This document shows, in pieces, positions 45,780 through 57,458 of a DNA stretch of 64,000 nucleotides. The stretch covers positions 1 through 64,000 of the forward strand of contig JAXLYI010000033.1 in the NCBI GenBank assembly GCA_046351555.1. The letters are read 5' to 3'. The number at the start of each line of letters is the position of its first letter. Within the stretch, counting starts at the first letter, position 1. Below the pieces are notes generated by a model. The model had not been told where the DNA came from, searched no databases, and saw only the letters and a program-made list of their open reading frames with translations. The stretch comes from CAISKJ01 sp046351555. GTDB taxonomy: Bacteria; Myxococcota_A; Polyangia; Polyangiales; Ga0077539. The position numbers and the translations under genes were made by a program.

Positions 45780-47303
45780 ATGAGCGCCACGCCCTCCGAC
45801 GCTGCTCCCGCCCCCGGCGACGTGATCGGCGAGCGATATCGCATCGTGCGTACGCTCGGCGCAGGCGGCATCGGCGTGGTCTGCGAGGCCGAGAACACCT
45901 GGACCCGCCGCCGCGTCGCCATCAAGCTCCTCCAGGCGAAGACCGCGGACGACCCGGAGCAGCTCGAGCGCTTCCGCGTCGAGGCGCAGACCACCAGCGC
46001 GCTACGCCACCCCAACATCGTCGACGTGCTCGACATGGGCCCCGACGGCGCCACCGGGCGTCTCTTCATCATCCAGGAACTCCTCCAGGGCCAGACGCTC
46101 CACGCGCTGATCGACAAGCGGCAGCCGCTCACCGCGCGGGCCGCATTCGACCTGATCGTGCCGGTCATGGGGGCGCTCGTGGCGGCCCACGCGAAGGGGG
46201 TGCTCCACCGCGACATCAAGCCGAGCAACATCTTCCTCGCGGCGGATGAGCACGGCGAGGTCACCCCCAAGCTCATCGATTTCGGCCTGGCCAAGGTGCT
46301 CCACGAGGACGCCGAGCGCCACAAGACCCGCACCGGCAGCATCGTCGGGACGCCCTACTACATGGCCCCGGAGCAGGCGCGCGGGGAGTCGTCGGTGGAC
46401 GCGCGCATCGACGTGTGGGCGATCGGCGTGGTGCTCTTCGAACTCCTCAGCGGCCGCGTCCCCTTCGAAGGGGACAACACGCTCGCGGTGATGTGGAAGA
46501 TCGCGTCGACGCCCGCGCCGCGGCTCGACGCGATGGCCCCGGCGGTGCCCGCCGCGGTGGCGGACATCGTCGGAAAGGCCCTCGCCAATCAACGCGACGG
46601 CCGGTACCCGACGATGGCGGCGTTTCTCGAAGACGTGCTCGCCTGTCGCGCACTCGCCGAACCCGGGGCGCCGACGCTCGCCGCGCTGTACGCTCGCTCG
46701 CTGCCGCCGTCGTTGGCGGCGCGTCCGTCTCGGCCCGAGGCACCGGCGAAGGTCGTCGACGGCGTCGCCATGCGTCCGACGGTGCCTGCCAGCGAGCCCG
46801 ACGCTCAACAGCCCGACCTGCGCACGACGCCGTTCGGGTGGGCTTCATCGCCCGACGCCTCCACGCGTCGGCGCTCCCGCTATGGCGTGGCCGCGGTGTC
46901 CGCGCTCGCGGTCGCCGCGGTGGTGGCGGTCGCCGTGCGCCTGCGTGGGCCGGAGCGTGCGCATTCGGCAGCGAGCGCTGCCGCGGTGTCCGCGCCACTG
47001 CCCGTGAGACCTGCGGCGCCCATCGTCGACGTTGCGGCTCCATCGGCTGCTCCTGCTCCTTCCGCTCCTCCCGTGGTTGCCTCGGCAGTGCCCTCCGCGG
47101 CTCCCGCGACGAACGCTTCGGCGGAGGCTTCGCCCTCGCGAGTGGTTCCGGCACTCCGGCGCCGTCTGCGCGAACCGACCCGGGCGACCGCTCGCGCGGC
47201 GGCCCGTGAGGTCGCCCCCACCGCTGCTCCCGCGGCCACCCCGACGCCCGCGCGGCGCTCGCAACAGTTCGACCCCGAACGATTGCTCGAGGACACCCGA
47301 TGA
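45780..47303 (+). CDS. Membrane-anchored Ser/Thr protein kinase
   Basis: A 507-residue Hanks-type kinase starting at ATG 45780. Complete motifs are present: glycine loop TLGAGGIGVV, VAIKLLQ lysine, HRDIKPSN at ~143-150, DFGLAK, APEQAR and DVWAIGVVLFELLSG. The kinase domain covers ~20-290. A Pro/Ala linker leads to one membrane helix (~367-386, YGVAAVSALAVAAVVAVAVRL) and an Ala/Pro-rich outer tail of ~120 residues with no recognised sensor domain. Its stop overlaps the ATG of the TPR/PEGA gene (ATGA, 47300-47303). The three-gene run kinase, TPR/PEGA protein, kinase looks like a signalling operon in which the TPR/PEGA protein senses or scaffolds. Confidence 0.9.
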   Translation: MSATPSDAAPAPGDVIGERYRIVRTLGAGGIGVVCEAENTWTRRRVAIKLLQAKTADDPEQLERFRVEAQTTSALRHPNIVDVLDMGPDGATGRLFIIQELLQGQTLHALIDKRQPLTARAAFDLIVPVMGALVAAHAKGVLHRDIKPSNIFLAADEHGEVTPKLIDFGLAKVLHEDAERHKTRTGSIVGTPYYMAPEQARGESSVDARIDVWAIGVVLFELLSGRVPFEGDNTLAVMWKIASTPAPRLDAMAPAVPAAVADIVGKALANQRDGRYPTMAAFLEDVLACRALAEPGAPTLAALYARSLPPSLAARPSRPEAPAKVVDGVAMRPTVPASEPDAQQPDLRTTPFGWASSPDASTRRRSRYGVAAVSALAVAAVVAVAVRLRGPERAHSAASAAAVSAPLPVRPAAPIVDVAAPSAAPAPSAPPVVASAVPSAAPATNASAEASPSRVVPALRRRLREPTRATARAAAREVAPTAAPAATPTPARRSQQFDPERLLEDTR

Positions 47304-48214
47304 AGTCATCCCTCCGCGCCGTGGGCCTCGGTGTATTGGCGCTCCTCGCGGTCCCGTCTGCGGTTGTGGCACAGACGCAGCCTGCCCCCGTTGCGGAGCC
47401 GACCGACGCCGACGTCGGCGCCCTCATGGCGCGCGGCATGGCGATGTTCAACGAACGGCGCTTCGGTGAAGCGCGTCAGGTGTTCGAGGACGTATGCCGC
47501 CGCGAGCCCACGCCGCAGCGCTGGTACTGTTGGGCATGGCCGCCCGCAACGTCTCCCGCTACACGCAGGCCATCGACGCCTTCGAGCGCTTCCTCGCGAC
47601 GCCGCCCGCCAGCGCGGGGCCCGAACTGCTGGCCCAGGTGCGAGGCCACGTCGTGGAGATGCGCCAGCGCATCGGCACGCTCACCGTCGCGGTCTCGCCG
47701 CCGCCCACCACCGTGGCGCTTCGACGGGCGGCCCATCACCTCACGGCCGAGAACCTCCCGATCGATCCGGGGCCGCACGACGAGCTTCTCCGGCGTCGCC
47801 GAGCACCGAACTGAGCGTCGCGAGTTCATCGTGCCAGTACCCAATCGTCACCCTTCAGGTGACGTTTTCGTCCTGCTCGCTCCGCCCCGCCCTCGTCGTC
47901 GAGCCCTCCGTCGCGACGGCCTCCGTTCAGATCGACGGCCAGCCCGTAGGACAGGGCATCGTCGAACACCTCGCGGCGGGCGATCACCTGGTGGGAAATC
48001 CAGGCCAACGGGTACCAGCTCCCGCCGCACGGTTCATCTAGCCGGGCTGCGTTCACGCGCGTGGATGCAGCGCCTACGCGGCAGGGACTTCCGGCTGGGT
48101 GCTGCCGACGGCCATGCCGCCGGCGGCGCGCTCGTGGTTGCGGCACCATCCTGGGCGTCTGGCTCGCCAACGGCGACACCACCCCCGAACTCCACCCCGC
48201 GTGGGGGACCGTGA
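47300..48214 (+). pseudogene. TPR/PEGA-domain protein, frame-disrupted
   Basis: The gene starts at ATG 47300 with a signal peptide (LGVLALLAVPSAVVAQ) and a TPR start (MAMFNERRFGEARQVFED). Sense then passes to the +1-related frame at about 47490 (VLLGMAARNVSRYTQAIDAF, ERFLATPP), back at ~47715 (GVAEHRTERREFIVPVP), and to the third frame at ~47880, where a PEGA domain reads SVQIDGQPVGQGIVEHLAAG. It ends with a hydrophobic C-terminal stretch in the original frame (GGALVVAAPSW), stopping at 48214. The stop overlaps the next ATG (TGATG), so the start and end of the gene are where an intact version would have them. Several indels over ~700 bp suggest sequence errors or recent decay. PEGA/TPR proteins of this kind are envelope-located partners of kinases. 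Confidence 0.55.
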
Positions 48215-49483
48215 TGGAGAAGTTTCGCGGCACCGCCGATGGCCTCGCCGACCTCCGCCTCCCTCGCGCCCAACTTCCGCCCTTCGGCGCCTGGGCGTGT
48301 TCCATCGTCCGCCTGCTCGGGAAGGGCACCTTCGGGAGCGTCTACGAGGCCCTCCGCACGCCCTCGGCAAGCGCGTCGCGCTCAAGCCCTCGACCTGAAG
48401 CTCGCCTACCACCCCGAGGCCATCGTCCGCTTCGAACGCGAGGCCTACGCCGCCGCGAGCCTCGACCACGCCAACATCGTCGCCGTCTTCGAAGCGGGCG
48501 CGGTGGGCGAGCAGCGCTACCTCGCGATGGAGTACCTCGAGGGCGAGACGCTCGACGTCATCATCGCGCGCGGGCCGACGCCGGCCGCGCAGATCGTCGA
48601 GACCGCCCTGCCGCTCCTCTCCGCCCTCGCGAAGGTGCACGGCCAGGGCTACATCCATCGCGACCTCAAGCCGGCCAACGTCTTCCTCGCGCAGCGGGCG
48701 GGTGGGGTCGAGCCCAAGCTCCTCGACTTCGGCTTGGTGAAGCCCGACACCGCACAGGGAAACGCCGCGCTCACCCGCAAAGGCGCCCTCCTCGGCAGCC
48801 CCTCGTACATGTCGCCCGAGCAGGCCGAGGCCCGCGCGATCGACACCCGAAGCGACCTCTTCTCGCTCGGCGTCGTGCTCTGGGAGCTGGCAACCGGGCG
48901 GAGGCTCTTCGGCGGGCGCAACGTGTTGGAGATCCTCCACGCGGTGGCCAACGCTCCCGTTCCCGCGCCGAGCACCGTGGCGGGCGTACCCGCGGCCTTC
49001 GACGCGGCGGTGCTCAGGGCGCTCGAGCGCGACGTGAACCGGCGCTTCCAGAGTGCGCCGGAGATGGCTCGCGCACTGCTCGCGGTGGCGACGCCCGAGG
49101 TGCAGGCGCGCTGGGCTGCGGAGTTCGGGCCGCCGTCGGCGCTCGGGGAGGAGTTTCACACGCAGCGCGAGATGCCCGCGGCGCGCAACGTTGCGGCGCC
49201 CACGCCCATCGAGGCGGGCGATCCGGAGATGGAAGCGGCGACCGTTCCGCTGGGGATGGGGGTCGGGGCGAGCACGGTGCCGATGGAGGGGGCACCGCCG
49301 CTGCCCGTGATCTCCCCGGCGATTGCGCCGGTGCCTGCGCTGCGCCCTACGCCTGCGGTGCCTTCACGGCCGCCAGCGGAACCGGCGGCTCCGGCGGACC
49401 GCACCATGTGGTGGCGATCGCCGTGGTGCTCTGCCGGGGGCGCCCTCGGGCCGCCTGGGCGGCGAAGCCGCTCGCTTCGCTGA
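48214..49483 (+). pseudogene. Second Ser/Thr protein kinase, N-lobe frame-disrupted
   Basis: Starting at ATG 48214, the glycine loop reads IVRLLGKGTFGSVYEALRTP. The beta-3 lysine strand (LGKRVALK) is in another frame. From about 48400 a third frame is open to 49483 with FEREAYAAASLDHANIVAVF, HRDLKPAN, DFGLVK, SPEQAE and DLFSLGVVLWELATG. Two small indels (near 48360 and 48395) would restore a normal kinase. The C-terminal Ala/Pro tail should be followed by a membrane helix, but only MWW and a short hydrophobic stretch in a different frame (VVAIAVVL) remain. The 3' end meets the convergent SbcC-like gene, so the tail may be lost or further shifted. Confidence 0.6.
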
Positions 49484-49497
49484 ACCCGACGGTTCAG
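49480..49497. terminator. Hairpin at the convergent kinase/SbcC ends
   Basis: CTGAACC (49480-49486) and GGTTCAG (49491-49497) form a 7-bp stem around CGAC. The stem contains TGA on both strands: the top-strand TGA is the kinase stop (49481-49483), and the bottom-strand TGA lies one frame off the SbcC-like reading frame. Position suggests a shared bidirectional terminator, but there is no T tract. Confidence 0.35.
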
Positions 49498-52400
49498 GCG
49501 GCTCACCTCGCGCTGCACCTCGAACTTCGCCGCCCCTTCGATCCCGCGGAACCTCGCCGGGTGGCACGTCAGCAGGATCACCTGCATGTCCCGCGCGGTC
49601 TGCTCCAGCACGTTGATCATGCCCCGGAGGCGCGTGTCGTCCGTCCACCCGAGCACGTCGTCGAGCACCAGGGGCAGCCCCAGCTGTTGCCGCGCGAACA
49701 CCTTCGCCAGCGCGATGCGGACCACCAGCGCGAGCTGCTCCCGCGCCCCGCCCGACAGCTCCTTGAACTCCTCGTCGACCCCGTTGCGGTTCACCGACGC
49801 GAGGTGGAGCGTGTCGTTCTGCATCGTGAAGGTTGTCCCCGGCCGGATCATCCGAAGCAGCGGCATCGCCTCGTCGTACACGGGCTTCATCAGCACGCGC
49901 TGGGCGTCGGTGTAGGCGCCCTCGGCGGTTTCGCGGAGCAGCTTCAGCGCCCGCGCCGAGCGCTCCAGGCGCGCGAGCGCGTTGCGGGCCTCCTCGAGCT
50001 CCGCCTGCTTCTCGGCCAGCTTTTCGTAGCGCCCCTCCGGGAGCACTGCGTCGAGGGTCGCGCGGTGGTGGACGATGTCCATCTGCTTCGCCCCCAGCGC
50101 GCGCTCGTGCTCGGCCACGATCTGGTGCGCGCGTTCGAGGTCGCGGCGGCGAAGTTCGGGCATCGCCGCGTCGCGCGCGTCTTGGGCCGCCCGGTGGGCG
50201 CTCCGCGCGGCCTCCACCGCCCGCGTCGCGCCGTCGTCCGCTTCGCGGAGGGCCGCGTCCCCGCCGAGCGCCTCGTCGGCGCGGAGGGCGGAGGCGCGGA
50301 GGTTCTGCTCGACCTCCCGACCGTGCAGAGCCCGCGCGGCGTTCTCCCGCGTCGCCTCCGCTTCCGCGGCCACGTCGTGGGCGGCCCTGGCCAGCGCCTC
50401 GTGGCGCACGAGCTCCACCTCCGCGTCGTCCAGGCGCTTGCGCTCCACGGCGAGGGTGGCCTCCAGCGCCTCGCGCGGTTCGAGGTCGGCGCCGTCCCCC
50501 GCGCGGGCCTGCAACGAGGCCACGGCGGCTTCGAGCACCGCGATCCCCTGCGGCGCGAGGCGCCGCGCGGCGTTCCGCAGTGCCTCGGCCTCCGATCGGA
50601 TCGTCTGCCACTTCATGTGGGCGGAGAGGGCGTCGTCCAGCGAGGCGAGCCCATAGGCGCCGAGGCGACGCTCGAGGTCGCGCACGATCCCGGACAGCTC
50701 GACGTCGTGGGAGGCCTCCCCCAAGGTGATGTCGATGCGGGCGTCGCCCACGGTCGCGGTGACGTCGTCGAGGAGGTCGTGAGGCGTCGGCCAGAGGTCG
50801 GCGAGGCCACCCTCCGCGGCCAGGATGCGACCGGCGAGCCGGCGAGCGGCCTGCTCCTCGGCGAGGCACCTGCGATCGAGGGCGTCGAGCGCCTCGAGGT
50901 CTTCAGGGCGACGGGGTTGGCGCCGGCCTCGCGCTCCGAAGTGTGACCTGTCCGTCATACTGCTGGGCGTCGTGGAGGTGCTGCCGCGCAGGCTCAGCGG
51001 CCTGCGTCCGGCGCAGTAGCTGGTCGATGAGCGCCTCGACTCCCTTCGGCGCCTTCTCGTGGAGTTCGCGTTCAGACCGCGCCCGCTGGGAGAGGTGATC
51101 GGCGCGGAGCGCAGCCTGGGCGCGGGCGTCTTCGACGGTGGCGGCGCCCAGGGCCTCGAGCTGCGGACGCCAGGTCGCGCCGCGCCGCGTCGAGCGCGAG
51201 CGAGTGGGCGTGGACCGCCGCGCCCGGGTCGATCTCCACCGCGATCTGCTCGCCGATCGTGACGGTGGTGACCGCCGTGATGGCGCGCTTGACCTCCATG
51301 CCCCGCGCTGAGGAGCCGCGGGATGTCCCGGTCGCCGATCTGGACCCTCACCGCCGCGAGCGGGCGGGCGTCACCCGCATCGGGCTCGCGCCTTCCCTTC
51401 TTCCAGCACGAGCACGCGCGCCCGGAGGCCTCACGCGCCCGACCGCTTCGTCGTCGACGGCCACGCCGGCGGCGAGCTGCTCGTGCCGCTCCATCTCGGC
51501 CCGCGCCCGCTTTGCCGCGGCGAGGACGACTCCGTCTCGGCGCGGTCCCGTTCGGCGCGCTCGGTGAAGGTCGCCCAGCTCCGCGATGCCGCGGGGCGAT
51601 CGCCGACAACTTCGCGCGGGCCTGGGCAAGCGCGCCGTCCGCCGCCTGCCGCCGCTCCGCGATCGCGCGCGCTTCGGTGACGCTCGCGACCCCGTGCGCG
51701 GCGAGCGTATCCCGCAGGGTCGCTTTCGTCTCCAGCCACGCCGACCGCGCCTTCAGAAAGCCCTCGCGGGGCGGCTCGATCGTGAGCGTGCCCAGAGACT
51801 CCACGGAGACGTTCGCGCGATGGGTGACCGGGGTCTCGACCGCGTCGTGTCCGGGAGTGACCACCGTGACGCGGGTGGCGTGGCGGCGGACGTGCTCGGC
51901 GAGCGGCGCACGCCTCGCTTCGAGCTCCCGAATCTCCTGGAGAGAACGCGCGTCGGGGAGGCCCCGCATCGCGTCCTCCCGTGCGGCGGCCTGCTCCAGC
52001 TGCGCGCGGACCGCGGCGAGGTCCTTCGTCTGCCGCGCGAGGTCTTCCTTCGCCTTGGCGCGGGCCACTGCGTCGGTCAGTTCGAGCACGCGCCGCTGGA
52101 GGCGGTCGCGGTCGTTTCGCGCCGCGACGGCCGTCTGTTGCGCCGCGCGGTCTTGCTCCGCGGTTCGCAACGCCTCCTTGTCCAGCGGCGCGAGCATCGC
52201 CCGGTGCGCGCGCACGGCCTCGTCGGCGCCGGCGAGTTCGTCGCGCAGCGCTTCACGGCGTTCGCGCGCCGCGCAGCGTCGTGGAGGCGCTCGGCGCCTT
52301 CGAGGCGCGCCGCGGCCTCCTGGTAGGACTGCTCGAGACGGTCGGCCTCGGCGGCGGCGAGCGCGCACTGCTCGACCTCCGCGCAGGCTCGTTCCTCCTC

Positions 52401-53174
52401 GCGGAGCCGCTCCATGTCGAGCTCGAGCGCCTGGAGGTCGGCGCCGAGGGTCACGGTCTTCCGCACCTTCTCCTCGAGCTCGCTCACCTCGGCGGCGAGG
52501 CGATCGCAGGCCTCCCGCGCGCGGGCCAGCTCGCCGGTGGCGCGGTCGGTCTGCTTCGGCGTCCACACCTGCGTGTAGGCCTGCTCGATGGCACGCCGGA
52601 GGTGGATGCCGTGCTCGCCGCCCATCACGTCGCCCACGATGCCGCCGATGCTCTCCGCGAGCGTGCCGCGCACGTGGTCGCCCAGGTGCTTCGCCGGCTC
52701 CGCGGTGGCGAACTCGTCCTGGTTCACCCAGAGCAGGCTCCAGACGCCCATGTCGTCGGGGTTGGTCCCCTTCTTCGCGGGCTCCCGCGCGCCGAGCAGG
52801 GAAAACACCTTCAGGTCGGCGTCGTCGTCCTTCAGCGAGAGGGAGCCGTCGGCGGTGTGCAGCCGCGACGACACGCCCACCATGAACTGCTTCTCCAGCA
52901 GGTACGCCGTGCCGTCGAGTTCGAACTCCACCTCGACGCGCGGGGCGGCCTTGCGGTTGCCGTGCGGCTGGAGCGAGCGGATCGACTCGTGCTTCGACCC
53001 GTGGCGCTGGAAGAGGGCCGCCCGCAGCGCCCGCACGATGGTGGTCTTCCCCGACTCGTTGGGGCCGCTGATGACGTTGACGCCGGGGACGAAGGGGCCG
53101 AGCTCCACGGCGCGGTCGCCGAGGATGCCGACGTTCTGCACCTTCACCCGGAGGAGCCGGAGCGCGGCCTTCAT
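49484..53174 (-). pseudogene. SbcC/YhaN-like AAA ATPase of SMC type, frame-disrupted
   Basis: Starts at ATG 53174 (MKAALRLLRVKVQNVGILGD). The Walker A motif is VISGPNESGKTT near residue 37. Long coiled-coil stretches follow (SELEEKVRKTVTLGADLQAL; RLQRRVLELTDAVARAKAKE). The C-terminal ATPase half has the signature FKELSGGAREQLALVVRIAL, Walker B LPLVLDDVLGWTDD and a final His switch LLTCHPARF. Frames change near 52265 and several times between about 50930 and 51580, where the intervening pieces (for example MEVKRAITAVTTVTIGEQIA) still make sense. In sum ~1,230 residues. With the SbcD-like subunit it would form a nuclease complex acting on DNA ends and hairpins. The true C-terminus is unclear at the overlap with the opposing kinase gene. 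Confidence 0.7.
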
Positions 53175-54313
53175 CGCGCACCTCCCGCGCTCGACAGGAA
53201 CAGCTTGTGGAGCGTCTCCAGCGCCTCCTGGCACTGGTCCGCGCTGTAGCCCTCGACCCCGCGGCGGAGGCGCTCCACCACCTGACCGATCCAGCCCTCG
53301 CGGGGGAGCCGCTCGATGTCCGTGTCGGTGAGGCGGACGAAGAGCTTCTCGTCCCGCACGCGGACGTGCGGGAAGATGCCCCGGTACCGGCCGAGGAGGT
53401 CGTTCTCCACCCGCGCGTGGAGCGTCAGGTCGAGGTGGCCGTCGAGCACGAGCTCGACCAGCGTGTGGGAGCGGTCGGGCAGTTCGTCGAGCTGGCGCTC
53501 CAGCGCCGCCACGTCGTCGGCGGTGTGGAGCGTCCCCTCGACGCGGCGCCACGTGAACGTCGCGACGCGCTGCGGGGTCACGCGCGGGGCCGCGCGCGGC
53601 TCGGTCACCTCCACCACGAGCACGTCGCCGGGGTTGCGCTCCTTGAAGCGGGTGGGCTCGGGGGTGCCGGAGTACCAGGTGCGCTCGTTCACCTGGACGC
53701 GGCCGTGCCAGTCGCCGAGCGCGAGGTAGTCGAGGGCCGCGCGGTTCGACAGGTCGATGGGGAGGTCGTTGTGCAGCTCGAGCTCGTCGTCCGCCGCGAG
53801 CTTCTGGAGGATCTCCCGCACGCCGCCGTGGGCGACGCCGACGCGGACCCGGTCGCGCGGACCGACGTTGGGCGAGAGCCAGGCCGTGGGGTCGGCCGAG
53901 TCGCGCTGGAGGAGGGGGCAGGGGAGGAGCGTCGCCGCGCCGACGTCCAGGGGCTTCCGCTGCGAGAGGACCTTCACGTGCGGAGGGCACTCCCGCTTCC
54001 ACCAGTCCGAGCGGTAGAGCGACTCCGGCGTGTAGGGGTCGTGGTTCCCGGGGAGCAGGAACACGTCGCAAGGGAACGACCGTAACGCCTCGAACGACTG
54101 CTGGAGCGACTCCCGCGCGAGGGCGTGGTGCTCGAAGACGTCGCCCGCCACCACGGCGAAGTCCGCCTTCGCGCCGCGGGCCACGTCCGCGATCCGCTTC
54201 ACCGCGTCGTAGCGCGCCAACCGGACCGCGGCGCCGTGGTCGCCGGGCACGTGGTTGGCGCGCAGCCCGATCTGCCAGTCGGCCGTGTGAACGAAGCACG
54301 CACCCGTGTTCAT
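53171..54313 (-). CDS. SbcD/YhaO-like metallophosphoesterase (DNA exonuclease subunit)
   Basis: A 380-residue protein from ATG 54313 with the calcineurin-type phosphoesterase motifs in order: CFVHTADWQIG, FAVVAGDVFEHH, FLLPGNHDPY, VGVAHGG and ALGDWHGR. These bind two metals for DNA phosphodiester cleavage. The C-terminal ~150 residues form the capping part (TFTWRRVEGTLHTADDVAAL). It overlaps the SbcC-like ATPase gene by 4 bp (53171-53174), the usual SbcD-SbcC order. It diverges from the CHAT operon at 54554 across a 240-bp gap. SbcCD-type nucleases process stalled forks and foreign DNA; a defence role here is context only. Confidence 0.85.
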   Translation of the reverse strand: MNTGACFVHTADWQIGLRANHVPGDHGAAVRLARYDAVKRIADVARGAKADFAVVAGDVFEHHALARESLQQSFEALRSFPCDVFLLPGNHDPYTPESLYRSDWWKRECPPHVKVLSQRKPLDVGAATLLPCPLLQRDSADPTAWLSPNVGPRDRVRVGVAHGGVREILQKLAADDELELHNDLPIDLSNRAALDYLALGDWHGRVQVNERTWYSGTPEPTRFKERNPGDVLVVEVTEPRAAPRVTPQRVATFTWRRVEGTLHTADDVAALERQLDELPDRSHTLVELVLDGHLDLTLHARVENDLLGRYRGIFPHVRVRDEKLFVRLTDTDIERLPREGWIGQVVERLRRGVEGYSADQCQEALETLHKLFLSSAGGAR

Positions 54314-54553
54314 GGTCTCCTCCTCGACGCGCGGAGCCTCGCCGATGGGCCATGGACGGCGCAAGCGCGCTCTTTCTGACGGCGAAGGCGAACGGGGCGC
54401 GTTTCGGGGCTGGCAACGGAGTGCCTCCCGTCGCGGCGGCGTCAGGAAAGGCGTCGACGAAGCGTCACCGGGTGACCCGACCGGATTCGGGGAAAAGCGT
54501 ACGATGGGCGCGCCTATGGGGCGTGGGCATCGACGCCCCAGGAGGCACCGACC
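54314..54553. promoter_or_regulatory. Divergent control region between sbcD-like and CHAT genes
   Basis: This 240-bp gap should hold promoters for both directions. A 13-bp palindrome, GTCACCGGGTGAC, lies at 54464-54476 and could be an operator. AGGAGG at 54541-54546 is a strong ribosome-binding site 7 bp before ATG 54554. No clear -35/-10 pair was found. Confidence 0.35.
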
Positions 54554-57458
54554 ATGGCACGACGCGATCGCCGCAACGGCGGCAACGGTTCCGGCTCTCC
54601 ACCGCCCGGCGGGGGCGCGCCCGACGCCATCCGCCGCTCGCTGGAAGCTCTCGAGGCCCAGGTGGTCTACGACCAGGAGATCGACACGACCGAGCGAGGG
54701 CGGCAAAGCAAGGCGCTGCGCGAGCGCGGCCACGAGCTGTCGAGGCGCGGCCTGCACCACGACGCGCACCCGCTCTATGTGGAGGCCGCGGGCCTCTTCG
54801 AGCCCGACGACGACGGGCCCGCCGCGGCGATCTGCTGGTACGACCTCGGTCAGTCCTACGAGGACCTCACCGACGGCGTGCGGGAGGAAAACCTCCGCCA
54901 CGCCCGCGAGCTGTTCGAGCGCGCGCTCCGGTCGCCGGCGCGCCAGCGCACCCCGCTGCGCCATGCGCTGACCCACGACGCCCTCGGCCGCGTGCTCCGT
55001 GCGCTCGCCGGGCACGCGCACGGAGACGAGGCGCGCCGCCTGCTGGCGGACGCGGAAGCGCACTACGTCCAGGCGTGCCGTGCGGCGGAAGCCACGGGCC
55101 CCGTCGGCTTCCGCGACGCGGCGAGCTACCATTTCAACCTCGGCAACCTTCACTTGCAGCGCCGCTGCTACGACGAAGCAGAGCGCCACTACCGGCGCGC
55201 CATCGGGCTGCTCGACGAAGCGAAGCGCGACCCCGTCGGGTTCGCCGACGCGCTGCCGCCGCAGCGGCTGCCCCTGGAGCCCGTGGTGCGCGTCGGGCTC
55301 GCCCGCCTGCAGGTGGAGCGCGGGCGCCGCGGCGAGCTGCCGACCGCGATCCGCGCGCTGGAGGCGCTGCTCGGCGAGGCGCCGCCGCCCTCCGTCGCCG
55401 CGGACGCTCACCTCCTCGCGGCGAGGGCGTGCATGAAGCTCGCTCCGCCGCGCCGGGAGGACGCGCAACGGCACCTCCGCGCCATCGACCGTCGCAGCCT
55501 GCGCCCCGACCACCACCGACTCTACGTCGAGTCGCTGCGGGCGGCCGGGGAGTCCGACATCGCGCGGTGGGTGCTGCGGCAGCTCGTGGACGAGGCCATG
55601 GCGCGGCGCTCGCCGACCCTCGCGGACCACGTCTCCGACCACGCGGCGCGCGAGGCGCAGGACTACGCCGTCCTCGCCGCGCACCTCCACCTCGACGAGG
55701 GCCGTCCGGTGGAGGCCTTCCTGGCGCTCGAAGAGACCGCCGCCCTGCGCTACATGGAGCGCGTCTTCACCCATGGGGGCGGCGGCGCCGACCTCGTCGG
55801 GCGGGCGCTCGGGGTGTGGCACGGCGCGTTCGCCCCCTTCGCGATCGCGCTCGAGCAGATGGCGGCCGTGGCGGCGCTCGAAGGGGACGACGCGGGACGC
55901 CAGATGTGCGAGGAGGCCATCCGCCACTTCGAAGCGGCGACGACGATCGAGGTGACCGGCGTTCCGCTCTTCGACACGGAGGGCCCGCGGGCTTACGACG
56001 CGGCTCGGCAGATGTGCCTCGACGCCCTGCGGCGGGCCGCGCGGTCTTCTTCCGTGGTCACGGTGCTGCGCGGGGCCGCACGGACGATGGCAGACGAGGC
56101 GCAGCGGATCTCCCACCTGTTCGCGCAGCGGACCCCGAGGCCCACGCGCGGCGCCGGATACAGGCGACGGCGCTCGACGAGGCCGACTTCCGCGCCGTGC
56201 TCAGCGAGGCGCCCGGCGAAGTGCTGGTGCGGGTGCACATCGAGCGGGGCCTCATGGCCGTCGCGGTGTGGCTCGACGGAGGGGAGCTGACCGCGCGGGG
56301 CCTGCGGCGTGACCTTACCCGCGAGCAGGGGGAGGCGCTGAAGTCCCTCCACCTGGTCGCCTGCGGCATCCCGGCGACGACGGGTGACGACGACGAGCGG
56401 GTCACCGATGCGCTCGAGCGTCTCCTGCCGGCGCTCGACCTCGCGGACGTCCTGCCGGAAGGTCGCAGCGCGCACGTCGTCGTGCTGCCGTCGCGGCTCG
56501 CCGCGCTCGTCCCGTGGGCGGCGGCCGGGGCGCCGGGCGCGACGCTCCTCGACCGGGCCGACGCCATCGCCTACCTGCCCAACCTCGCGCCTCGCGTCCA
56601 CCGTCAGCAGGTGGTCGCGCCGCGTTCGGGTACGCTCCTGGTCGCCCCCGGGGAGCACTGCGACGAGCAGCCGACCCGCTTTCACGACGTCGCCTTCGCC
56701 GACCGCGCGGAGGGGGAAGAGGCCCTCTTCGGCGAGCGCGCGAGTTGCGAGGCGGTGCTCCGGGCCGCGGGGCGGAGCGACGTGGTGAGCGTGTATTCCC
56801 ACGGCCTCCACCGGGCGGGGGAGGGCGCGGAGATCGCGCTCGCGGGGGAGAGCCTCTCGCTCGAAACCCTCGGCGGCGAGTGGGCGGGGTGCGAGCGGGT
56901 CGAGCTCTGGGCGTGCCAGTCGGGGGTCAACGTCCCCACCGCGCCGCTCATCCCCTCGGTGGACGAGGCCTTCGGCATCGACGTCGAGTTTCACCACGCG
57001 GGCGTGCGGAGCACCGTCGGCACCCTGTGGAGCGTGCCGGCCTTCGTCACGGCACACATCGTCCGGCGCTACCGGAAGTCCCTCGCGGCCCACGGCGACC
57101 CGGCGCGGGCGCTCGCCGACGCGCAGCGGTGGTGGCGCGACCACGTCCTCGCCGCGCTCCCGTCCCTCCTCGCCCGCACGCCCGAGGCCGAGCTGCCGGG
57201 CGCCGTCACCGCGCTCCTCGGCGTCCGGGTGACACGTGATGACCTGACCGCCACGCTCGGCCCGCTGCGCGCGGATGCGCTCCTGCCGGCGGCCGCGCAG
57301 CGTCACGTCGTCCGCATGTTCAGCTCCCCGGAGGCGTGGGCGGGCTTCCGCTTCCTGGGGGTCGCGGGTCGACGCCCCGAGGTGGTGTCGGACGACGCGC
57401 GCGCGCTCACGGCCGACGAGCGGGCGACGCTCGACGCGCCCTCCTGGCGCCGCCCGCT
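54554..57458 (+). CDS. TPR protein with intact CHAT protease domain (one frameshift)
   Basis: The N-terminal ~500 residues from ATG 54554 are TPR-type helical repeats (AAICWYDLGQSYEDL; ASYHFNLGNLHLQRRCYDEA; LEETAALRYMERVF). The frame changes near 56130; joining FAQRT to DPEAHARRRIQATAL restores sense and runs through a CHAT domain. Catalytic residues are His in VVSVYSHGLHRAGEG (codon 56800) and Cys in ELWACQSGVN (codon 56914), about 38 residues apart as expected. After the domain (FGIDVEFHHAGVRSTVGTLW) reading continues to ~57458 and moves frame again into the segment below, with no new start codon. I therefore think both segments are one ~1,870-residue protein. It would cleave a partner on activation through the TPR region. 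Confidence 0.75.
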
